A model generated the notes under the pieces. The model was not told the origin of the DNA. It did not search any database and saw only the letters and a program-made list of their open reading frames with translations. 64,000 nt of DNA from Curtobacterium sp. MCSS17_015 (lineage in GTDB: Bacteria > Actinomycetota > Actinomycetes > Actinomycetales > Microbacteriaceae): the NCBI RefSeq assembly GCF_003234265.2, contig NZ_CP126256.1:1488001-1552000 (forward strand), written 5' to 3'. Below, piece after piece: positions 1 to 8,247 of the stretch (its first letter is position 1; each line of letters opens with the position of its first letter). The translations under genes and the position numbers were made by a program.

Positions 1-357
1 ATCGGCATCGTCATCTCGAAGGACGGTGACTTCGACTTCGACGCCGCCGCGTTCCAGAAGGCCCTCGCGGCCGACCCCGCCGGCACGCAGGCGATCCTGA
101 CCGGTGTCGCGAAGACGGTCGCGGACGCCGCCGCCACCGCGAGCGACAAGTACAACGGCTCCATCACCACGGCCATCACGGGCAAGCAGTCCGTGGTGAA
201 GGACCTCAACACGCAGATCGACTCGTGGACCGACCGGCTGACGATGCGCCGCGCAACGCTGCAGACGCAGTACGCGGCGCTCGAGACGAGCCTCAGCAGG
301 CTGCAGTCGCAGTCGAGCTGGCTCGCCAGCCAGATCTCGTCGATGAGCTCGAGCTGA
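1..357 (+). CDS. fliD: Flagellar hook-associated protein FliD (cap), C-terminal part
   Basis: This is the last 118 codons of a gene that begins before the window; the stop is TGA at 355-357. FliD caps the growing filament and folds flagellin monomers at the cell exterior. The visible part fits the FliD C-terminus: an Ala/Thr-rich helical stretch, a segment with TGKQSVVKDL followed by DSWTDRL, then a long amphipathic helix ending LASQISSMSSS. It lies 17 nt upstream of fliS, the usual fliD-fliS order. The 5' part, the outer D2-D3 domains and the promoter cannot be seen. Confidence 0.88.
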   Translation: MGIVISKDGDFDFDAAAFQKALAADPAGTQAILTGVAKTVADAAATASDKYNGSITTAITGKQSVVKDLNTQIDSWTDRLTMRRATLQTQYAALETSLSRLQSQSSWLASQISSMSSS

Positions 358-374
358 GACGCAGGAGAACCGAC

Positions 375-857
375 ATGAACGCCTACGACCTCAGCGGCGC
401 GGCCGCCTTCCGTCAGGCGGCGAAGCCCCGGTCGGTGACCGAGCAGCGCCGTGCGCAGTACACGAACGAAGCCGTGCTGTCGGCCACCCCCGCGCAGCTC
501 GTCACGATGCTCTACGACCGGCTGCTGCTCGACCTGCACCGCGCTGAGACCGCTCAGGTCGCCGCGGACTGGGACGCCGCCCGCGACCAGCTCCTGCACG
601 CCCAGGCCATCGTGGGGGAGCTGTCCTCCACGCTGAAGATCGACGTGTGGGACGGCGGCGAGGGGCTGCTCGCGGTGTACAACTACGCGTCGACCTCGCT
701 CATCACCGCGAACGTGCACCGCGACGTGGAGGCCACACGCGACTGCATCCGGATCCTCGAGCCGCTCCGTCAGGCCTGGCACGACGCCGCAGCCGCGCTG
801 CCGGCGCCCCCGGCCGCCGGGCAGCAGAGCGCCGGCGGAGCACTCGGTGTCGCCTGA
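375..857 (+). CDS. fliS: Flagellin export chaperone FliS
   Basis: This 160-residue protein has the normal FliS length of about 130-160. FliS binds the C-terminus of flagellin in the cytoplasm and prevents early polymerisation. The diagnostic segment AQLVTMLYDRLLLDLHRAE (about residues 42-60) matches the FliS helix with its LYDG/LYDR core. An open frame extends upstream to 225, but ATG 375 is chosen because AGGAG lies 7 nt before it and the longer version would overlap fliD by over 130 nt. The stop overlaps the start of the next gene by 11 nt, so the two are probably translated together. Confidence 0.93.
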   Translation: MNAYDLSGAAAFRQAAKPRSVTEQRRAQYTNEAVLSATPAQLVTMLYDRLLLDLHRAETAQVAADWDAARDQLLHAQAIVGELSSTLKIDVWDGGEGLLAVYNYASTSLITANVHRDVEATRDCIRILEPLRQAWHDAAAALPAPPAAGQQSAGGALGVA

Positions 858-1200
858 CCCCGAGCAGGCCGTCACCGGCGACACCACCGGTGACCTGATC
901 GCCGGTGACCGGACCGTCGGCGATCAGTACAGCGGGGCACACGAGCGCTGGGAGGCGGCCCTCGCCGCCCTCGAAGCGACGGTCGACGGCGATGGCACCG
1001 CCTGGACCGAGCCGGCCGGGCTGGGACCGATCCCGCGCGACCTGGTCGGGCGGGCCTCCCGGCTGCTCGCCGCGCAACGCGACCGCATCGCGGCCGTCGA
1101 GGACGCGCGCCGCACCACGCTCGAGCACCTCGGCGCACTGCGGGCCGTGGACGCGACGCGCCTGCCGTCCGGCTCCGTCTACCTCGACGCCAGCGCCTGA
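847..1200 (+). CDS. FliT-position small helical protein (putative flagellar chaperone)
   Basis: This 117-residue acidic protein starts at a GTG inside the end of fliS. Residues about 35-105 are predicted helical (WEAALAALEATV; LLAAQRDRIAAVEDARRT), the size and shape of FliT-type export chaperones, which also follow fliS. I see no unequivocal family motif, so the FliT label rests on position and helical content. The first 30 residues hold short Gly-Asp-rich repeats (TGDTTGDLIAGDRTVGD) that may be a flexible tail. It is the last gene before a 159-nt spacer carrying the next promoter. Confidence 0.6.
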   Translation: MSPDPEQAVTGDTTGDLIAGDRTVGDQYSGAHERWEAALAALEATVDGDGTAWTEPAGLGPIPRDLVGRASRLLAAQRDRIAAVEDARRTTLEHLGALRAVDATRLPSGSVYLDASA

Positions 1201-1232
1201 CCCGTCCGTCGGCCCCCCGTTCGGGGCGACGG

Positions 1233-1261
1233 CTTACACGGCTCCGCGGGCCCGCCGATAG
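1233..1261 (+). promoter_or_regulatory. FliA/WhiG-type flagellar promoter upstream of flgB
   Basis: The -10-like octamer GCCGATAG (1254-1261) matches the sigma-28 class consensus GCCGATAA at 7 of 8 positions. A CTTACA element sits at the -35 distance, so TACA falls 15 nt before the octamer, compared with consensus TAAA. The same arrangement occurs before flbD at 28055-28082. The site lies about 98 nt before flgB in the spacer after the fliS/FliT genes. Use of a FliA sigma factor is inferred; no such gene is in the window. Confidence 0.6.
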
Positions 1262-1359
1262 GCCCCCACGAGCACGGATCGCTCGACAACCGGCCACGGA
1301 TCGGCCACCACCGCTTCGGCGACGTCCCTCGTGGCGACGCCCGACGAGGGGACCCCTCC

Positions 1360-1704
1360 GTGTTCGACTCCGTGACGTCGGCTGCGCTGCAGAGCGCGCT
1401 CGACGGTCTCTCGATGCGTCAGCGTGTGATCGCGGACAACATCGCGAACATCAACACCACGAACTACCGGGCCGAGAAGGTCCGGTTCGAGGACGCGCTC
1501 GCCAAGAGCATCGTCGACGGGGACGGCCGCACCACGCCGACCGTCGCGCAGAGCCTCGAGCCGACGAACACGAACGGGAACAACGTCAACCTCGACGAGG
1601 AGACCCTCTCGAACGTCGACACCGTGCTCCGCTACCAGTTCGCGACCCAGGCGGTCGGCGGTGAGGCCACGAGCCTCCGCACGGCGATGCGGACCAACTC
1701 GTGA
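1360..1704 (+). CDS. flgB: Flagellar basal-body rod protein FlgB
   Basis: This 114-residue rod protein forms the proximal rod and is exported by the flagellar type III apparatus. The N-terminal rod/hook signature is clear: ALQSALDGLSMRQRVIADNI followed by ANINTTNYRAEKVRFED. The C-terminus has the usual helical pairing segment. The start is GTG with only a weak preceding purine stretch (CGAGGGGA). The stop overlaps flgC by 4 nt (GTGA), so translation is probably coupled. It opens the rod/MS-ring/export operon downstream of the FliA-type promoter. Confidence 0.93.
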   Translation: MFDSVTSAALQSALDGLSMRQRVIADNIANINTTNYRAEKVRFEDALAKSIVDGDGRTTPTVAQSLEPTNTNGNNVNLDEETLSNVDTVLRYQFATQAVGGEATSLRTAMRTNS

Positions 1705-2096
1705 CGACCTTCGACGCGATCGGCATTGCGAGCACCGGCATGACCGTGCACCGCAAGTGGCTCGACGCGATCTCGGACAACCTCGCCAACGCCAACACCG
1801 TGCGCTCGATGGACGACTCCGCGTTCCAGGCCCGGTACGTGGAGGTCCAGGAGGGCAACGGCGTCTCCGGCGCCTACGTGAAGGGCGCAGCGTTCGGCAG
1901 CGCCGCCGGCCGGGTGACGTACGACCCGGACAACCCGCTCGCGAACGACGAGGGCTACGTCCGCATGCCGGACATCGACCTCGGCACGCAGATGGCGGAC
2001 CTCATCATGGCCCAGCGCGGCTACCAGGCGAACGCCGCCGTGGTCGACCGTGCCAAGACCGCCTACGAGGCGGCACTGCAGATCGGGAAGAACTGA
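1701..2096 (+). CDS. flgC: Flagellar basal-body rod protein FlgC
   Basis: This 131-residue proximal rod protein has the conserved N-terminal segment GIASTGMTVHRKWLDAISDN plus LANANT and the C-terminal rod signature DLGTQMADLIMAQRGYQANA. Length is typical for FlgC (about 130-140). It starts at GTG inside the flgB stop and ends in an ATGA overlap with fliE, so flgB-flgC-fliE form one translation unit. Confidence 0.95.
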   Translation: MTTFDAIGIASTGMTVHRKWLDAISDNLANANTVRSMDDSAFQARYVEVQEGNGVSGAYVKGAAFGSAAGRVTYDPDNPLANDEGYVRMPDIDLGTQMADLIMAQRGYQANAAVVDRAKTAYEAALQIGKN

Positions 2097-2401
2097 TGCC
2101 CATCGACGCCGTGAACGGTGTGACCACCAACGCGATGACGAACGCCGCGACCAGCGTGTCCGGCACCACGAGCGACAGCGGTGACGGCTTCGCCGCGAGC
2201 CTCGGCTCCGCCGTCGACGGACTGCAGCAGCTGCAGAGCGACTCGAAGACGCTGGCGCTCAAGGCCGTCACCGGCAACCTCGACGACATCCACGACGCCA
2301 CCATCGCGTCGACCCGCGCCCAGGTCACCCTCGAACTCGTCGCCGCCGTCCGCAACAAGGGCGTCGACGCGTTCAACGAGATCATGCGGATGCAGGCCTG
2401 A
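2096..2401 (+). CDS. fliE: Flagellar hook-basal body protein FliE
   Basis: This 101-residue protein joins the MS ring to the rod. The C-terminal half carries FliE hallmarks: LKAVTGNLDDIHDATIAST and the ending AVRNKGVDAFNEIMRMQA, close to the common R-x-KxVxAYxEIMxMQV end. The N-terminal 40 residues are Thr/Ser-rich and variable, as usual. ATG 2096 is chosen because it overlaps the flgC stop; longer upstream openings are shadows of flgC. It overlaps fliF by one base (TGATG). Confidence 0.94.
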   Translation: MPIDAVNGVTTNAMTNAATSVSGTTSDSGDGFAASLGSAVDGLQQLQSDSKTLALKAVTGNLDDIHDATIASTRAQVTLELVAAVRNKGVDAFNEIMRMQA

Positions 2402-4071
2402 TGCCCGCCGGGATGCAGAACGTGCTCGGCCGGCTCGGCGCGTACGTCAAGGGGTTCACCGCCGCGCAGCGGACCATCGCGATCATCGGCGTGGCCGCCC
2501 TCGTGCTCGGGGGCGTCGCGCTCGCGTCCTGGCTCGGCAAGCCGTCCTACGCGCCGCTGTTCACCGGGCTCGCCGCGGCGGACGCCAGCTCGATCACCGA
2601 CCAGCTGACGACCGACGGCGTCCCCTACCAACTCACCGACGGTGGCGCGACGATCCTCGTGCCGCAGGCGAAGGTGTACGGCGAACGACTGAAGGCCGCG
2701 TCGAACGGGCTGCCGTCGTCGAACGAGGGCGGCTACTCGCTGCTCGACGACATGGGCGTGACGAGCTCGGAGTTCCAGCAGGACGTCACCTACAAGCGCG
2801 CCATCGAGGGCGAACTCGCGAAGACGATCTCGGCGATGGACGGCGTGCAGACCGCCAGCGTGCAGCTCGCGATCCCGGAGAAGTCCGTGTTCGTGGACGA
2901 GGAGGAGGACCCGACGGCGTCGGTGTTCGTCGCCACGAAGAACGGCGCACAGCTCGGGTCCGACCAGGTCCAGGCGATCGTGCACCTGACCAGCGCCGCC
3001 GTCGAGGGCATGCAGCCGACCGACGTCTCCGTCGTCGACCAGAAGGGGCAGACCCTGTCCGCCGTCGGCACCGGCGCCACCGGCTCGGGCACCGACCAGG
3101 CCGCCGACTACGACGCCGCCACGAGCAAGAAGATCCAGGACCTGCTCGACACCACGCTCGGTGCGGGCAACGCCAGCGTCGTGGTGGCCGCCACGATGAG
3201 CGACAACTCCGGCACCCGCACGACCGAGTCCTACACGACGCCGACGACCGGTCCGGTGGCGCTCAACGAGTCCTCCACCAAGGAGGAGTACGGCGCGGGC
3301 GCCGGTGCCGGCGCGAACGCCACGGGCGTGCTCGGACCCGACAACATCGCCGTCCCGAACGGCACCGCCGACGGCGCGGCCGGCACGGACGACGGGTACC
3401 AGAACGAGTCCGCGACGAAGAACAACGCCGTCGACAAGACCACCGAGACGACCCAGATCCCCGCCGGGGCGATGGACCGCCAGACCATCTCGGTCGCGCT
3501 CAACTCGAAGGCCGAGTCCGTGCAGGGCGTCAACCTGCAGAGCATCAACGACCTCGTCGCGAACGCGGCCGGGGTCGACGCAGCCCGCGGCGACCAGGTG
3601 AAGGTCGCGGTGATGGACTTCGACACGAGCGCTGCCGACGACGCGGCGAAGGCGCTCGAGGCCCAGCAGCAGGCGGAGGAGCAGGAGGCCCTGTGGTCGG
3701 CGATCCGCACCGCCGGCATCGTGGTCGGCATCGTCCTGGCCCTCGTCGCCCTGATGGTCTTCCTCGCCCGCCGGAGCCGCCGGCAGCAGCGCGAACAGGT
3801 CGACATCGGCGAACTCGACGCGTTCGGTGACTCCTTCCAGCTGCCCCTCGCGGTCGAACCGGCCGAGCACCGCAGCGGGCTCGACGCCGGCGACGCGCCC
3901 ACCGTGGCGCTGCAGGCCCTGCCGGTCGAGGACGCCCCGACCGAGGTCCTCACCACCGACGAGATCACCGCCGAACGTCGGCGTCAGGACATCACCGCCC
4001 TCGCCGAGCGTGACCCGAAGCGCACGGCCGAGCTCCTCCGCGGGCTGCTCGACGACCGGGCGTCCGTGTGA
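2401..4071 (+). CDS. fliF: Flagellar MS-ring protein FliF
   Basis: This 556-residue membrane protein forms the MS ring on which the export gate and C-ring assemble. One transmembrane helix lies near residues 25-46 (TIAIIGVAALVLGGVALAS) and the second near 433-454 (AGIVVGIVLALVALMVFLA). Between them are the ring-building motifs, including GGYSLLDDMGVTSSEFQQDV and VQTASVQLAIPEKSVF. The cytoplasmic tail (about 460-556) ends in an acidic region that should contact FliG. The spacer around residues 300-345 is Gly/Ala-rich and variable. Its stop overlaps fliG by 4 nt. Confidence 0.96.
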   Translation: MPAGMQNVLGRLGAYVKGFTAAQRTIAIIGVAALVLGGVALASWLGKPSYAPLFTGLAAADASSITDQLTTDGVPYQLTDGGATILVPQAKVYGERLKAASNGLPSSNEGGYSLLDDMGVTSSEFQQDVTYKRAIEGELAKTISAMDGVQTASVQLAIPEKSVFVDEEEDPTASVFVATKNGAQLGSDQVQAIVHLTSAAVEGMQPTDVSVVDQKGQTLSAVGTGATGSGTDQAADYDAATSKKIQDLLDTTLGAGNASVVVAATMSDNSGTRTTESYTTPTTGPVALNESSTKEEYGAGAGAGANATGVLGPDNIAVPNGTADGAAGTDDGYQNESATKNNAVDKTTETTQIPAGAMDRQTISVALNSKAESVQGVNLQSINDLVANAAGVDAARGDQVKVAVMDFDTSAADDAAKALEAQQQAEEQEALWSAIRTAGIVVGIVLALVALMVFLARRSRRQQREQVDIGELDAFGDSFQLPLAVEPAEHRSGLDAGDAPTVALQALPVEDAPTEVLTTDEITAERRRQDITALAERDPKRTAELLRGLLDDRASV

Positions 4072-5105
4072 GCGCCGTCGTCCCCGCGCCCGGCACCGAC
4101 CGTCAGCTGACGGGTGCGCAGAAGGTGGCGCTCATCCTCATGCAGATGGAGACCGAGCGCGCAGCCGAGGTGATGAAGCAGTTCTCCGAACTCGAAGCCG
4201 AGGAGATCTCCGCCGAGATCGTCCGGATGCGCCGGGTCGACGACGAGACCGTCGACCGCACCCTCGGCGAGTTCCACCGGCTCACCCGCACCGGTCGCAC
4301 CAGCCGCCGGGGTGGCAAGGAGACCGCACTCGGGCTGCTCGAGGCGTCCTTCGGCGCCGAGCGCGCCGCGGGCGTGATGGACCGGCTCGCGTCGAACCTG
4401 GCCGGCCAGTCGTTCGAGTTCCTCGACGACGCCGAGCCCGGCCAGGTGATCGCCCTGCTCGAGGGCGAGCTGCCCCAGACGATCGCCCTCGTGCTCGCGC
4501 ACCTCAAGCCGGCCCAGGCCAGCGCGGTCCTCGCCGGCGTCGACGAGCGCGTCCGCACCGACGTCGCGCAGGCCTTCGCCACGATGGGCACCGCCACCCC
4601 GGAGTCGGTCGGCATCGTCGCGGGCGTGCTCCGTGCGCGTGCCGGCGCCGTCGTCTCGCCGCGCGAGAGCGTCGAGGTCGTCGGCGGTATCGCACCGCTG
4701 GTCGAGATCATCAACCGCTCGGACGTCGCCACCGAGAAGGCCGTGCTCGACGGCCTGGAGGCCCGTGACCCGGAACTCGCCGAGGACATCCGTTCGCGGA
4801 TGCTCACCTTCGAGGACATCGTCAAGCTCGAGTCGCGCGACATCCAGCAGGTGCTCCGCGGCATCGACTCGAAGATCCTCGCGACCGCCATGAAGGGCGC
4901 GTCCGCCCCGGTCGTCGAGACGATCCGCGCGAACGTGTCCGAGCGCAACCGCGAGCTGCTGGACGACGAGCTGCAGTCGATGGGTCCGGTCCGGGTGTCG
5001 CAGGTCGAGGAGGCCCGCGCCGAGGTCGTCCGGTCCGTCCGCGAACTCGAGGCCCAGGGCGTCATCACGGTCCACCGCGCCGAGGAGGACGAGCTCGTTG
5101 ACTGA
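4068..5105 (+). CDS. fliG: Flagellar motor switch protein FliG
   Basis: This 345-residue rotor protein links FliF to FliM and interacts with MotA to produce torque. The N-terminal domain begins LTGAQKVALILMQMETERAAEVMK. The middle domain has the ELPQTIALVLAHLKPAQA segment, equivalent to the EHPQ region. The C-terminal charged torque helix includes MLTFEDIVKLESRDIQQVLR. Length and domain order are normal. GTG start inside the fliF stop; the end overlaps the TTG start of fliH by 8 nt. Confidence 0.96.
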   Translation: MSAVVPAPGTDRQLTGAQKVALILMQMETERAAEVMKQFSELEAEEISAEIVRMRRVDDETVDRTLGEFHRLTRTGRTSRRGGKETALGLLEASFGAERAAGVMDRLASNLAGQSFEFLDDAEPGQVIALLEGELPQTIALVLAHLKPAQASAVLAGVDERVRTDVAQAFATMGTATPESVGIVAGVLRARAGAVVSPRESVEVVGGIAPLVEIINRSDVATEKAVLDGLEARDPELAEDIRSRMLTFEDIVKLESRDIQQVLRGIDSKILATAMKGASAPVVETIRANVSERNRELLDDELQSMGPVRVSQVEEARAEVVRSVRELEAQGVITVHRAEEDELVD

Positions 5106-5727
5106 CCGTTTCGCCCCGGTCGCGTTCCCGGTCATCACGGACGCAGCGCTCACCCGTCGCGCCGCGAGCGCCGACGTCCGCGGGCACGCCGCCGGGTACG
5201 CCGCCGGACTCCGGGCCGCGCAGGTCGAGACCGACGCGCTCCGGGCCCGGATGGCAGCTGAGCACGAAGCCAGGGCCGCGGCCCTCGACGCCGTCGTCGC
5301 CGAGCGGATCGCCGTCCTCGACCGTGCGGCGGCAGCGCTGCAGGCCAGGGTCGCGCCGGTGCTCGCCGCCGCCGAGGAGTCGGTCGCCCGCGCGGCCGTC
5401 GACCTGGCCGAGGCCGTCGTCGGGTCGGCGATCCGGGCCTCCCGTCCGGACGGCGACGGGCCGGGGCCGTCGGGGCGTCGCGCCGCGTCCGCCGAGGAGA
5501 CCGTCCGCCGCGCCCTCGCCGCCGTCGACGGTGCCGTGGCGACGGCGGTGCGGCTCAGCCCGGGCGACGCCGACGTGCTCGACGGACTGCCACTGCCGGT
5601 CCCGGTGGTCGCCGACCCGGCACTGCGCGACGGCGACGCCGTCGTCGACCTGCCGGACGGGATCCTCGACGCGCGCATCGGTGCCGCCCTCGACCGTGCC
5701 CGTACCGCGCTGGGAGGCCTCCGGTGA
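5098..5727 (+). CDS. fliH: Flagellar export ATPase regulator FliH
   Basis: This 209-residue protein is the stator-like partner that tethers and inhibits the FliI ATPase. It has an N-terminal Ala/Arg-rich extended helix with repeated GxxxG-like spacing (GHAAGYAAGLRAAQ) and a C-terminal domain (about 95-209) with ARAAVDLAEAVVGSAI. The start is TTG, supported by GAGGAGG 8 nt upstream inside fliG. FliH sequences are poorly conserved, so the call also rests on position between fliG and fliI. It overlaps fliI by 4 nt. Confidence 0.88.
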   Translation: MTDRFAPVAFPVITDAALTRRAASADVRGHAAGYAAGLRAAQVETDALRARMAAEHEARAAALDAVVAERIAVLDRAAAALQARVAPVLAAAEESVARAAVDLAEAVVGSAIRASRPDGDGPGPSGRRAASAEETVRRALAAVDGAVATAVRLSPGDADVLDGLPLPVPVVADPALRDGDAVVDLPDGILDARIGAALDRARTALGGLR

Positions 5728-7067
5728 CGGCGGCGACCCTGCTCCGGCCGCGCGGCCTCGACGCCGCGGTCGCGGCGGCGCGCCCCCAGCGTGTCGGCAC
5801 CGTGACGAGCGCGGTCGGTCTCGGACTGACGATCGCCGGGCTCGATGCCCGCGTCGGCGAGGTCGTCACGGTCGGCGCCGAGGGTGCCGACCAGACCGCC
5901 GTCGAGGTCGTCGCGACCGACGCGTCCGGTGTGCGCTGCATGCCCCTCGGACGACTCACCGGCATCACCGCGGGGACCCCGGCACGGTCCACCGGGCAGC
6001 CCGTGCTCGTCCCGACGGGTACCGGCCTGTTCGGGCGTGTGCTCGACGGACTCGGCCGACCGATCGACGACCGTGGGCCGCTCGCCGCCGAGTCCTGGGT
6101 ACCGCTCGACCACGACACCCCGAACGCGATGGCACGCACCCGCATCGACACGCCGCTGCAGCTCGGTGTCCGCGTGCTCGACACGCTCACGACCGTCGGC
6201 CGCGGGCAGCGCATGGGGCTCTTCGCGGGTTCCGGCGTCGGCAAGTCGTCGCTGCTGTCGATGATCGCGCGGGGGAGCGACGCGGCCGTGAACGTCATCG
6301 CCCTCGTCGGTGAGCGCGGGCGCGAGGTGCGCGAGTTCCTCGAGGACGACCTCGGCGCGGAGGGGCTCGCGCGGTCGATCGTCGTCGTGTCGACGTCCGA
6401 CGAGCCGGCCCTCATGCGCCTTCGTGCGGCGTTCGTCGCCACGCGCATCGCCGAGTCGTTCCGCGACGCCGGCCAGGACGTCGTCCTCATGATGGACTCG
6501 CTCACCCGCGTCGCGATGGCGCAGCGGGAGATCGGGTTGTCCGTCGGGGAACCCCCGGCCACCCGGGGTTACCCGCCGTCGACGTTCTCGGTGCTCGCCG
6601 GGCTGCTCGAACGCGCCGGGACGGACCGGGTCGGCAGCGTCACCGGGCTCTACACCGTGCTCGTCGACGGTGACGACCACAACGAACCCATTGCCGACGC
6701 CGCACGCAGCATCCTCGACGGGCACGTCGTCCTCGACCGCAAGCTCGCGGTGACCGGTCACTTCCCCTCCGTCGACGCGCTCGGGTCGATCTCGCGCGTG
6801 GCCTCGAAGGTGACGACGCCCGAGCAGCGGGCCGTCGCGACGACCCTGCGGAAGGTGATGGCGGCGCGTCGGAGTGCGCAGGACCTGCTCGACGTCGGTG
6901 CCTACCAGCGGGGCACGAACCCGCTCGTCGACGCCGCGGTGGACCACCAGGACGCGATCGACGCCTTCCTCCGGCAGGGCATGGCCGAGCGGGTCACGGC
7001 CACGGGCTCGTGGGAGCGTCTGGCCGGACTCGTCCGCACCCTCGGTGTCGCGGGAGGTGTCTCCTGA
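5724..7067 (+). CDS. fliI: Flagellum-specific export ATPase FliI
   Basis: This 447-residue cytoplasmic ATPase energises and unloads substrates at the export gate. The Walker A loop is FAGSGVGKSSLLS (about residues 168-180), the Walker B region is DVVLMMDSLTRVAMAQREIG (about 252-271), and the type III family motif PPATRGYPPSTFSVL follows. The nucleotide-binding core and C-terminal domain are full length. GTG start, coupled to fliH by GTGA; its TGA overlaps the ATG of fliJ. Confidence 0.97.
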   Translation: MTAATLLRPRGLDAAVAAARPQRVGTVTSAVGLGLTIAGLDARVGEVVTVGAEGADQTAVEVVATDASGVRCMPLGRLTGITAGTPARSTGQPVLVPTGTGLFGRVLDGLGRPIDDRGPLAAESWVPLDHDTPNAMARTRIDTPLQLGVRVLDTLTTVGRGQRMGLFAGSGVGKSSLLSMIARGSDAAVNVIALVGERGREVREFLEDDLGAEGLARSIVVVSTSDEPALMRLRAAFVATRIAESFRDAGQDVVLMMDSLTRVAMAQREIGLSVGEPPATRGYPPSTFSVLAGLLERAGTDRVGSVTGLYTVLVDGDDHNEPIADAARSILDGHVVLDRKLAVTGHFPSVDALGSISRVASKVTTPEQRAVATTLRKVMAARRSAQDLLDVGAYQRGTNPLVDAAVDHQDAIDAFLRQGMAERVTATGSWERLAGLVRTLGVAGGVS

Positions 7068-7492
7068 TGCAGCGCCGCTTCCCGCTCGCCGGGCTCCTCC
7101 GCCTGCGGCACGCCGAACAGGACCGCGCCGCAGCGTCCCTCGCCGACGCGAACGGTCGGGTGCGCGACGCCGCCGACGCCCGGATGGCAGCCCGCCGGAC
7201 CCTCGACGACGAGCCCCGGACGATCTCCGACGCCGCGACCCTCAGCGCCGTCGCATCGGCTCGCGCCGCGACCAGGGGCATGCTCGAGGAGCTCGACGCC
7301 GTCGTCCGCTCCCGTCGCGCCGACGCCGAGCGCGCCCAGGACACCTACAACGCCGCACGCCGCTCCGCCCTCGGGCTGGAGAAGCTCGAGGGGCAGCACG
7401 CGACCCGTGTCGCCGCCGAGGACCTGCGCACCGAACAGACCGCGCTCGACGAGATCGCCGCGCGACGTCGCACCGAGGGGGGACACCGATGA
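7067..7492 (+). CDS. fliJ: Flagellar export protein FliJ
   Basis: This 141-residue protein is almost entirely predicted coiled coil, rich in Ala/Arg/Glu, which fits FliJ, the stalk that sits in the FliI hexamer and contacts FlhA. It begins MQRRFPLAGLLRLRHAEQD, the typical FliJ opening (F-x-LxxLLxLRxxxE). An open frame extends upstream to 7010 but lies inside fliI. ATG 7067 overlaps the fliI stop and is the better start. Confidence 0.87.
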   Translation: MQRRFPLAGLLRLRHAEQDRAAASLADANGRVRDAADARMAARRTLDDEPRTISDAATLSAVASARAATRGMLEELDAVVRSRRADAERAQDTYNAARRSALGLEKLEGQHATRVAAEDLRTEQTALDEIAARRRTEGGHR

Positions 7493-8247
7493 GCATCGAC
7501 GCCGTGCTGTCGCGGATCAGCGAGATCCGCAGCCAGATCGACACGCTACAGGGGCGCTCGACCGCCTCGACCGCGGCGGGTCCGGCCACGTCGTCACCGT
7601 CGTCCGCCGCCTTCGCCGACGCACTGGCGACCGCGACCGGGACCGGTGCCTCGTCCGCGACGGCCGCGACCGCGGCGGCGGCCGGCGCCGGTCCGTCGGC
7701 GTCCGCGACCCCCGCGACCTCCGTCGACGCCGGCCGCGGCACGATCGCGACGGGCAGCGGCGCGACCGGGGACGACGTCGTCGCGGCCGCGAAGAAGTAC
7801 CTCGGCGTCCCGTACGTGTTCGGTGGCGAGACCCGAGCCGGCATGGACTGCTCCGGCCTGGTGCAGACGGTGTTCAAGGACCTCGGCGTCACGATGCCCC
7901 GCGTCGTGCCGGACCAGGCCGACATGGGCGTCGCCGTGCCCTCGCTCGCGCAGGCGCAGCCCGGCGACCTCATCATCCCGAAGGGCGAAGGACACATCGT
8001 CATCTACCTCGGTGACGGCAAGGTGCTGCACGCACCCCGCCCCGGCAAGGACGTCCGGATCGTCGACAACTGGTACTCGGAGGGCGACATCGCCACCATC
8101 CGCCGCATCGTGCCCTCCGCCCAGGAGGCGGCAGCCACCGCCGCCACGAAGGTCGCCTCGACCGTCGGTGCAGCGGGCGCGACGAGCACGACCGACCTGC
8201 AGACCGCGGCACTCAAGTCGCTGCTCGCCGCCGGGAGCGCCGCGTGA
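7489..8247 (+). CDS. NlpC/P60 (C40) peptidoglycan hydrolase in the flagellar operon
   Basis: This 252-residue protein has a helical N-terminal 35 residues, a long Ala/Thr/Ser-rich linker to about residue 95, and an NlpC/P60 domain from about 98 to 205. The catalytic Cys is in DCSGLVQTVF (Cys121), the His in GEGHIVIYLGDG (His169), and the third polar residue follows at HAPRPGKD (His181). No signal peptide is visible, so it is probably exported by the flagellar route. Lying between fliJ and fliK, it likely opens the peptidoglycan for the rod, the job FlgJ does elsewhere; no flgJ is seen here. ATG overlaps the fliJ stop. Confidence 0.88.
   Translation: MSIDAVLSRISEIRSQIDTLQGRSTASTAAGPATSSPSSAAFADALATATGTGASSATAATAAAAGAGPSASATPATSVDAGRGTIATGSGATGDDVVAAAKKYLGVPYVFGGETRAGMDCSGLVQTVFKDLGVTMPRVVPDQADMGVAVPSLAQAQPGDLIIPKGEGHIVIYLGDGKVLHAPRPGKDVRIVDNWYSEGDIATIRRIVPSAQEAAATAATKVASTVGAAGATSTTDLQTAALKSLLAAGSAA

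Noticed and set aside
2005..3870. Long minus-strand open frame (621 codons) opposite fliE-fliF
   Set aside because: High-GC shadow: rich in Arg, His and Gly with no domain, fully covered by well-identified flagellar genes on the other strand.
3984..6947. Minus-strand open frame of 987 codons opposite fliG-fliI
   Set aside because: Same kind of shadow; its composition is Arg/Asp/His repeats mirroring the real codons of the flagellar genes.
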